A stretch of 64,000 nt of DNA from JAGZHZ01 sp963929865 (GTDB taxonomy: Bacteria; Bacillota; Clostridia; Lachnospirales; Lachnospiraceae). Shown piece after piece: positions 58,766 through 64,000 of the stretch. Each line of letters begins with the position of its first letter. The stretch's first letter is position 1. Position numbers and translations under genes: made by a program. The notes beneath the pieces are model-generated. The model ran no database searches, was not told the origin of the DNA, and saw nothing but the letters and a program-made list of their open reading frames with translations. The stretch is taken from assembly GCA_963929865.1 (NCBI GenBank), contig CAWVKK010000047.1:16392-80391 (forward strand). Direction: 5' to 3'.

Positions 58766-60391
58766 CTATTTTTTCTTTCCAAGCATGATGGAAATCAGGA
58801 GCCATAAAATCAAAAGCCCCGACAGGCAAAAGCCAAAAAAGCTGACCCACGGCATTCCAAACGTTCCGGTCTCTTTGCCTGATCCCGCAAAGATTCCTGA
58901 TCCGATAAAAAGCGCCGACGCAACGATTCCGATTGTCAGGCGGTTCCATGCCCTGCGGAAGTTCCGAATCCATTCCTCTGAATCTGAAAATTCAATGTTC
59001 AGCTTCGTCTGTCCGTTCTTTGTAATCTTCAGCAGATCCGACAGCAGAGCGGGGATAGCGAGCGATTTGTCGACAGAGGCGTAGATCAGACGCGCCTTAT
59101 GTCTCAATTCCCGCTTAAGATCCATCTCGCAAAACAGAGCTGACGTCAGATAAGACGTCAGGATCTGCAGCATATTCACCTCCGGCGCGCACGCGCTTAA
59201 CGTCCCTTCAATCGTAATCATGCTTCTTCCAAGCATCGTAATGTCCGGCGTGATAGAGATCTGGTATTCTTTTACCAGATCCAGCAGCCGCTCAATCAGT
59301 ATTCCCAGATTCATATTGCCCAGGTCCATCGCCATATATTTGCTGACGATATCGTCAATATCCGTATAGAGTCTTGCATGGCTGATTCTTCCTTTTGCCT
59401 CTCCAAGGGCAAGCAGCACGGTCTTAACCTCATAAATGTCATTCTGCAGCAGACCGATCACCGCACGCTTCAAAAGCTGCTTATTGCCTTCTGAAAGCCG
59501 TCCGGTCATACCCAGATCCATCCATGCGATCTGCCCGTCGCTGATTTTCAGATTTCCAGGATGAGGATCCGCATGGAAAAATCCGTCCTCCAGGATCTGT
59601 TTGCAGTAGTTCGCCGCCGTCTTCTGCCCGATCTCATTCATGTCATATCCCAGCTTTTCCAGTTCTTCCCTGCGGTCGATCTGAATGCCTTCTATGTAGC
59701 TCATAACAAGCAGGCGCGGAGTCGTCCACTCATGGATAATTTTAGGGCAGGTGACATAGGCAACGTCCTTTTGGTTTTCATAAAACCGGTCACAGTTTTG
59801 CGCTTCCTTTATGAAATCCATCTCCTCCTGCGACGTTTTCCACAGCTCATCGATAATCGTGTCAAAGTCTATGATATCTCCTGTCCCCATCGTCAGCTTC
59901 ATCAGCCCGACTGCCCTGCGCATCAGCCTGATATCCTTTTCCATAACGTCATGGATATCGGGTCTTTGTACTTTTAACACTACCTTTTGTCCATTTTTAA
60001 GAACAGCCGGATGAACCTGGGCGATCGACGCAGAGCCAAGGGGCGTCTCCTCGATTTTCAGAAACACCTCGGATATGGGGCGTTTGATCTCCTCTGCGAT
60101 GATGCGATAGATTTTTGAGAAGGAAAGGGGCTTTACCTCCGTCCTTAATTTTGCAAGCTCCTGGCAGTACTTTTCAGGGAGCATGTCGGAGCGCATTGAC
60201 ATAACCTGTCCCAGCTTCACATAGGTAGGTCCCAGATCCTCCAGAATCTCCCTCAGTTTGACAGGGGTCAGTCCTTTTGTGATATGGTGCTTTTTCAAAA
60301 CCCCTATAATTTCTCTTAAACGTCTGCCGGATGCATGGTCTGCATCCAGCGCGGATATCTCTTCGTTTGTCTCTGCCTTTTTCTTGTCCAT
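58766..60391 (-). CDS. UbiB/ABC1 (AarF) family atypical kinase-like protein
   Basis: About 541 residues. ABC1 kinase-like core with PTYVKLGQVMSMR (the KxGQ motif), GSASIAQVHPA, VLKVQRP and HADPHPGN with MDLGMTG, the hallmarks of the family that supports quinone or lipid metabolism. Two C-terminal transmembrane helices (about 488-515 and 520-540). ATG 60391 has GGGGA 8 bases upstream; GTG 60406 is the alternative. It follows the phasin-like gene by 26 bases, a common pair in clostridia. A lipid-related role is inferred; no quinone genes are near. Confidence 0.85.
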   Translation of the reverse strand: MDKKKAETNEEISALDADHASGRRLREIIGVLKKHHITKGLTPVKLREILEDLGPTYVKLGQVMSMRSDMLPEKYCQELAKLRTEVKPLSFSKIYRIIAEEIKRPISEVFLKIEETPLGSASIAQVHPAVLKNGQKVVLKVQRPDIHDVMEKDIRLMRRAVGLMKLTMGTGDIIDFDTIIDELWKTSQEEMDFIKEAQNCDRFYENQKDVAYVTCPKIIHEWTTPRLLVMSYIEGIQIDRREELEKLGYDMNEIGQKTAANYCKQILEDGFFHADPHPGNLKISDGQIAWMDLGMTGRLSEGNKQLLKRAVIGLLQNDIYEVKTVLLALGEAKGRISHARLYTDIDDIVSKYMAMDLGNMNLGILIERLLDLVKEYQISITPDITMLGRSMITIEGTLSACAPEVNMLQILTSYLTSALFCEMDLKRELRHKARLIYASVDKSLAIPALLSDLLKITKNGQTKLNIEFSDSEEWIRNFRRAWNRLTIGIVASALFIGSGIFAGSGKETGTFGMPWVSFFGFCLSGLLILWLLISIMLGKKK

Positions 60392-60417
60392 TGCTCTTTT
60401 CCCCACATGCCTCAGAG

Positions 60418-60807
60418 TTATTTTGTATCCTCTTTCAAATCCTCGTCTGCCTTTGTCTGTCCCTTATCTGCCTCTGCATCGGAAGGAGCGCTCTTTGCGG
60501 TCTCCTCTTTTTTTGCCGCCTCTGCTTTTTCCAGCTTTTCTCTGAGCGTTTTCAGCTGTTCTTCGGTCATATGATCCACTGCTTTTAAGACGTCGTTGTA
60601 TTCTCTGACGATATTGACGGTGATGTGGTCGTTGACTTTCTCCTTGACGCTGTGTTTGAGTTCTTCATTTAGCACCTTTCCCTGTTCTACAGTCAGCTCT
60701 CCCTTTTTTACAAGCTGATCGACCAGATCTTTCGCCGCATCTGCCGTCATTGCCGCCGCTCCAACGCCTGCCAGAAACAATTTCTTTAATCCTTCTGAAA
60801 ATTCCAT
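60418..60807 (-). CDS. Phasin-like helical protein
   Basis: 129 residues. The N-terminus MEFSEGLKKLFLAGVGAAAM is amphipathic and membrane-prone, followed by a long helix (DLVDQLVKKGELTVEQGKVL) and a charged, Ala/Glu/Lys-rich coiled-coil tail. The pattern resembles phasin-family or PhaF-like proteins. AAAGGAGG 7 bases before the ATG at 60807; the frame is open to 60942 but overlaps the neighbouring gene. It is the first gene of the pair with the UbiB-like kinase. Function unknown. Confidence 0.75.
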   Translation of the reverse strand: MEFSEGLKKLFLAGVGAAAMTADAAKDLVDQLVKKGELTVEQGKVLNEELKHSVKEKVNDHITVNIVREYNDVLKAVDHMTEEQLKTLREKLEKAEAAKKEETAKSAPSDAEADKGQTKADEDLKEDTK

Positions 60808-60843
60808 ACTATAACCTCCTTTACGCCTGCACCATACTTCTTT

Positions 60844-60852
60844 ATTGTACCA
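60844..60852 (-). promoter_or_regulatory. Extended -10 promoter of the phasin-UbiB pair
   Basis: The minus strand reads TGGTACAAT, an extended -10 box (TGn plus TACAAT), about 40 bases before the start at 60807. No good -35 was found. Confidence 0.5.
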
Positions 60853-60898
60853 TATTATCGTCTCTGTTCTGCTTTGTTCCTGAAATCTTAAGAAATTT

Positions 60899-62227
60899 TT
60901 ACCACTTCCTTTCCTTTTGTCTGTTTTTTCTCTGACTGACAAAGCAAATCCAGATTACGCCGCTTACCGCCATCAGTATGGGGTAAAAGCAATACGGGAT
61001 AATCGCAAACGGCGTCACTCCCGTCAGGCTTGCAGCCGACAGCAGCTGCGCCCCGTACGGAATGATTCCCTGAGCCGCTGATGTAAAAGTGTCCAGCAGG
61101 GACGCCGATCTTTTCCCCTCAATCCCATACTCCTCGCTGATTTCCTTTGCGATGGGACCTGCGATCACAATAGCTATCGTGTTGTTCGCCGTGCACAGAT
61201 CCACCAGAAACGCAAGCACGGCAATCCCCAGCTCGCCTCCTCTTTTTCCCCGGATTCTTTTTTTGATAAAGCATAAGACAAACTGGATGCCGCCATATTC
61301 TCTGACAAGAGAGACGATACACGCCACAATGATAGAAATCACGGTGATATCATACATCTGGGCAATTCCGTCCCCGACTGCCGTAAAAATGCTTCCCAGC
61401 TCCATGGCTCCGCTCGCGACTCCCACAACCAAAGACAAAATTGTTCCGGCGATCAGCACGCCGAACACATTAAATCCGCATAAGGCGCCTGCCAGCACAA
61501 CGAGATACGGAACAATCCGCCCTATATGGTACGTTCCCAGATCTTCAGGCACATAGACAACGTCTCTTGTCAGAAACCAGAAAATGATCATCGTCAGGAC
61601 TGCGGCTGGAAGCACAATCAAAAAATTTTCCCGGAATTTGTCTTTCATCTCGCATCCTTGCGTCTTGACTGCCGCAATCGTCGTGTCGGAAATCATCGAC
61701 AGATTGTCTCCAAACATAGCTCCGCACATGACCGCGCCGATGCACACAGCAGCAGAGCATCCCGTCTTTTCACTGATTCCCGCCGCGATCGGCGCCAGCG
61801 CCGCAATCGTTCCCATGGACGTCCCCATGGAGATGGAAAGAAAGCATCCGATCACAAACACTCCTGCCACCGCGACGTTGGAAGGCAGAACGGAAAGCCC
61901 GAGTATCACCGTACTGTCCGCTCCTCCTGCCGCCTTGACCGCCCCGGAAAAGGCGCCTGCCGCCAGAAAAATCAGGCACATCGTAATAATGTTTTCATCT
62001 CCGACTCCTTTTGTAACCATGCTCAGCTTTTGCTCAAATTTTATCTCCCGGTTCTGAAGAAACGCGACGATCAGAGCAATCAAAAATCCGACGATCGCCG
62101 GCATACTGTAAAAGTCTCCTGTCACAATTCCAGTCCCCAGAAAAATAACGAGAAATACTCCGATCGGAAGAAGCGCCGCCGCTCTTCCTTTTTGAGGGAT
62201 CTTATCCTTTTGGTGTTGTTGTTCCAT
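60899..62227 (-). CDS. NhaC-type Na+/H+ antiporter family protein
   Basis: 442 residues with 11-12 predicted transmembrane helices. Motifs SMGTSMGTIAALAPIAAGI and GAMFGDNLSMISDTTIAA are typical of the NhaC family; DLCTANNTIAIVIAGPIAKE lies near the C-terminus. Members exchange Na+ for H+ or for amino acids or dicarboxylates, and the substrate is not readable here. GAGG 9 bases before the ATG and its own promoter make it a separate unit, lying between the two spoVA blocks. Confidence 0.87.
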   Translation of the reverse strand: MEQQHQKDKIPQKGRAAALLPIGVFLVIFLGTGIVTGDFYSMPAIVGFLIALIVAFLQNREIKFEQKLSMVTKGVGDENIITMCLIFLAAGAFSGAVKAAGGADSTVILGLSVLPSNVAVAGVFVIGCFLSISMGTSMGTIAALAPIAAGISEKTGCSAAVCIGAVMCGAMFGDNLSMISDTTIAAVKTQGCEMKDKFRENFLIVLPAAVLTMIIFWFLTRDVVYVPEDLGTYHIGRIVPYLVVLAGALCGFNVFGVLIAGTILSLVVGVASGAMELGSIFTAVGDGIAQMYDITVISIIVACIVSLVREYGGIQFVLCFIKKRIRGKRGGELGIAVLAFLVDLCTANNTIAIVIAGPIAKEISEEYGIEGKRSASLLDTFTSAAQGIIPYGAQLLSAASLTGVTPFAIIPYCFYPILMAVSGVIWICFVSQRKNRQKERKW

Positions 62228-62257
62228 CCTAAACTGTCCTCTCTTTGCTTTTTTCTC

Positions 62258-62286
62258 ATTGTACCATAGGATTCAATCCGGAACAA
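62258..62286 (-). promoter_or_regulatory. Promoter of the NhaC-type gene
   Basis: On the minus strand TTGTTC (62281-62286), a 17-base spacer and TACAAT (62258-62263), preceded by an extended TGG. It lies directly after the spoVAB stop codon. Confidence 0.6.
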
Positions 62287-62289
62287 TCC

Positions 62290-62703
62290 TTACCATCTCA
62301 TAAAAAAGTGAAGCATACTTCCCGCTGTTTTTCCAAGTGCGATGGATACAATCACACAGCCGATTCCCTTCGTCAGTCTCAGTCTTCTTGCAAAAACCGG
62401 AAAAACGTGAATGATTTCCGCCAGCGCCATAATCCAGCCTCCCACATAAATTCCGCAGCACAGTCCCAGCACGGCTATTCCGGCAGCTCCAAACGGGACG
62501 GAAACGTGATAGACCGTCAGCGCTGTCCCCGCCATTGCGCCAAGCAAAATACAGTCTTCATAAAGCCATACATATTTTGAAGTATGACTCATCTGGATAA
62601 ACCGCGACAAAATCCCAAGCCCCACCATCAGCGCCACAACGCCGCCTGCCACAAGGAGTCCCCCTGAAAGACCGATCCATGCCAAAATCAGGTTTTCTGC
62701 CAT
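62290..62703 (-). CDS. spoVAB: Stage V sporulation protein AB
   Basis: 137 residues, four predicted transmembrane helices, with GGYVGGWIMALAEIIHVFPV-like signature (IYVGGWIMALAEI). SpoVAB supports DPA release through the SpoVA complex. The ATG has AAGGGGAG upstream and starts directly after the spoVAA stop codon. It ends shortly before the NhaC promoter. Expression with spoVAA from the sigma-G promoter at 63542 is inferred. Confidence 0.9.
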   Translation of the reverse strand: MAENLILAWIGLSGGLLVAGGVVALMVGLGILSRFIQMSHTSKYVWLYEDCILLGAMAGTALTVYHVSVPFGAAGIAVLGLCCGIYVGGWIMALAEIIHVFPVFARRLRLTKGIGCVIVSIALGKTAGSMLHFFMRW

Positions 62704-63321
62704 CTATACTCTCCCCTTCCGCTCCTTTGTCTCAATCAGGGCTGTATTGATATCATCTTCGTAGGAACGCATTTCCACTTGAAGCGGAGTCGGATCGGAC
62801 GTCGTCTTTTTTCTTGAGAAATGGTTGAAAAAAATCAGGATTCCCGCCCCCACGCCGATAGAATAAGAAATCTCCAAAACGGTAAAGCCGTCTGAAGCTC
62901 TTCCGGTAAACTGTTCAAAAAGCTGCCCGAATAAGGTTGTGATATCGACGTCGTTATTAAACGTCATAATGCAAAATGCCGCCCCGAAAAAAGTCAGCAG
63001 GCAGACGACCGCCGTTTTGATCCGCTCCCATGCGGCAGGCGGCTGCTGTCTCTTTTCCAGCGTCATGATAAAATCGCTCGCCCCCATCGTCTCAACATGT
63101 ACGCCTGGAAATCGTTCTGTGACCGCCGCAATAATCTCTACTGCGGAGTGAACGTATCTTCCCGGCTTTCCTTCTCCACCGCACGGGAAAGGAATCGTCT
63201 TTATTTTGTTTTCCGTATCTTTGTCGCTGCACGAAATTTCTGCGATTTCTTTTAGAAAAACCGTCTCTTTTTTTGTCAAGATATTCTGATCAAGTTTTAT
63301 ATAGACTGTTGCACCGCTCAT
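62704..63321 (-). CDS. spoVAA: Stage V sporulation protein AA
   Basis: 205 residues: an N-terminal soluble domain (VYIKLDQNILTKKETVFLKE) and two transmembrane helices (about 110-130 and 150-170) with SYSIGVGAGILIFFNHF. SpoVAA-AB are the first genes of the B. subtilis spoVA operon; here they form a separate unit 4 kb from spoVAC-AD-AE. It overlaps the small upstream gene by 4 bases (63318-63321). Confidence 0.9.
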   Translation of the reverse strand: MSGATVYIKLDQNILTKKETVFLKEIAEISCSDKDTENKIKTIPFPCGGEGKPGRYVHSAVEIIAAVTERFPGVHVETMGASDFIMTLEKRQQPPAAWERIKTAVVCLLTFFGAAFCIMTFNNDVDITTLFGQLFEQFTGRASDGFTVLEISYSIGVGAGILIFFNHFSRKKTTSDPTPLQVEMRSYEDDINTALIETKERKGRV

Positions 63322-63479
63322 AATGCTCTCTCCTTTTCAAAGCCGCCGCAGATCTGTACAAGTGTTCCCCGTTCCTGTGCCGTCTGGCGCTGCCCGAGCA
63401 TCCAGTACCGCACTGCCCCCAGCAAGATGGCGGTCAATAATAAAATCCAGATTGCCGTTGCCACTATCTTTTTTCTCAT
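63318..63479 (-). CDS. Small single-transmembrane protein upstream of spoVAA
   Basis: 53 residues from the ATG at 63479 with GAGAG upstream: a basic start (MRKKIVATAIWILLLTAIL), one transmembrane helix and a short tail ending GGFEKERAL. The reading frame is open up to 63614, but the sigma-G promoter at 63542-63570 lies downstream of that, so the short form is the transcribed one. It overlaps spoVAA by 4 bases, so it is probably translated and made in the forespore. No family is recognised. Confidence 0.6.
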   Translation of the reverse strand: MRKKIVATAIWILLLTAILLGAVRYWMLGQRQTAQERGTLVQICGGFEKERAL

Positions 63480-63541
63480 ATTATCTCTCTTTCTGCGCAG
63501 TGCGCTTTTCCCCGCATCTGTTGCGAAGACAGGTTTTATTC

Positions 63542-63570
63542 TATTATGTTCTATTTTTTTTTTCATATGC
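63542..63570 (-). promoter_or_regulatory. Sigma-G promoter of the small gene-spoVAA-spoVAB unit
   Basis: On the minus strand GCATA (63566-63570), a 17-base spacer and CATAATA (63542-63548), matching the known sigma-G consensus throughout. It lies about 60 bases before the ATG at 63479. Confidence 0.8.
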
Positions 63571-63642
63571 GTCTTCTTTGTCCGTTTAGGCTTAAAACTG
63601 TCCCAGTTATGCAAAGCATATGGTCAACCGCCAAAAAAAGAT

Positions 63643-63648
63643 TATAAT
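63643..63648 (+). promoter_or_regulatory. Possible -10 box of the edge lipoprotein gene
   Basis: TATAAT at 63643-63648, 23 bases before the ATG at 63671. The -35 region (TGGTCA at 63621-63626, spacer 16) is a weak match, so the promoter is only possible. Confidence 0.35.
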
Positions 63649-63670
63649 GGAAGAAAAGGAGGTATGTTTT

Positions 63671-64000
63671 ATGAGAAAGCAACTATTTTCCACACTTGTG
63701 ATTGCGGCTTGTTCCCTTGCCCTATTGGGCTGCAGCTCTCCCGAGCCGGCTCAGCAGACGGATTCTTCCCAGATTCAGACTTCCGGCAGCGAGACTGTGA
63801 CCGCTTCAGAGACTTCCTCTGTCTCGAGCTTAACCTACCCGACGTATCCGTCGACGGAAGCGCCTTCTGTTTCTGAGGGCGCTACCCTCTATATCGGCTG
63901 CGGCGATTCCTTTCGGGAATATCATCTTGACTGCGGCGAATCTGCCACCCCGGATGAGCTGATTGAAGGCATTGCCGATCTGACCGGGTGGGATCTGACT
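63671..64000 (+). CDS. Lipoprotein, incomplete at the window edge
   Basis: A plus-strand gene running off the end. Starting at ATG 63671 with AGGAGG 9 bases upstream, it encodes MRKQLFSTLVIAACSLALLGC, a signal peptide with lipobox LLGC (Cys 21). A Ser/Thr-rich linker (about 22-70) follows, then ATLYIGCGDSFREYHLDCGE and TPDELIEGIADLTGWDL, a start that resembles a GerMN-type domain. At least 110 residues are visible. The identity of the C-terminal part is uncertain without the rest. Confidence 0.7.
   Translation, partial: MRKQLFSTLVIAACSLALLGCSSPEPAQQTDSSQIQTSGSETVTASETSSVSSLTYPTYPSTEAPSVSEGATLYIGCGDSFREYHLDCGESATPDELIEGIADLTGWDLT

Overview
The window is a low-to-mid GC Firmicutes chromosome, most likely an anaerobic, spore-forming Clostridia member of the Lachnospiraceae type. 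The evidence is the gpr, spoIIP, SASP and spoVA sporulation genes, the anaerobic (early cobalt insertion) cobalamin pathway, an HrcA/CIRCE heat-shock operon, and the gene order holA-rpsT-gpr-spoIIP-lepA-hemW-hrcA-grpE-dnaK-dnaJ, which is the order known from Bacillus subtilis. Almost every gene is on the minus strand. I see no rRNA, tRNA, CRISPR array, insertion sequence or prophage.

Region 1 (76-4.6 kb): a two-gene surface operon, a repeat protein with a C-terminal membrane anchor followed by a secreted C39-like cysteine protease with cell-wall-binding repeats. Region 2 (4.6-18.9 kb): the conserved heat-shock/translation/sporulation block. Two insertions break it: a YbaK-type deacylase between hemW and hrcA, and a plus-strand SPFH plus ribbon-helix-helix pair between lepA and hemW. 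A sigma-G type SASP gene sits beyond holA. Region 3 (19.0-23.9 kb): a tetrapyrrole supply operon (hemC, fused cobA-hemD, hemB, hemL) without hemA and without any heme-specific gene, so it probably feeds corrinoid synthesis.

Region 4 (23.9-41 kb) is the most unusual part: a twelve-gene type VII secretion-like locus. It holds an EssC ATPase with an FHA-like N-terminus, a YukD/EsaB ubiquitin-like protein, a canonical WXG100 protein, several small helical partner proteins, a putative lipase effector with its helical targeting segment at the C-terminus, a lipoprotein that could be its immunity protein, an FHA protein, a MinD/CpaE-like protein with a damaged P-loop, a transmembrane Ser/Thr kinase and a 1576-residue membrane protein of about ten Ig-like modules. 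I find no EssA, EssB or EsaA. A divergent XRE regulator borders it.

Region 5 (41.0-53.4 kb): an eleven-gene cob/cbi operon (cbiD-L-F-G-H-JET-A-B, cobD, cobQ, cbiC) behind a consensus promoter and a cobalamin riboswitch with a terminator. It carries a three-domain CbiJ-CbiE-CbiT fusion. Region 6 (53.5-56.7 kb): two tandem paralogous secreted fibronectin type III proteins. Region 7 (56.7-64 kb): spoVAC-AD-AE and spoVAA-AB in two separate blocks, each behind a consensus sigma-G promoter, with a UbiB-like kinase, a phasin-like protein and an NhaC-type antiporter between them, and an incomplete lipoprotein gene at the window edge.

Start sites were refined where a Shine-Dalgarno sequence or promoter decides them. 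Family assignments come from reading motifs and not from database searches.
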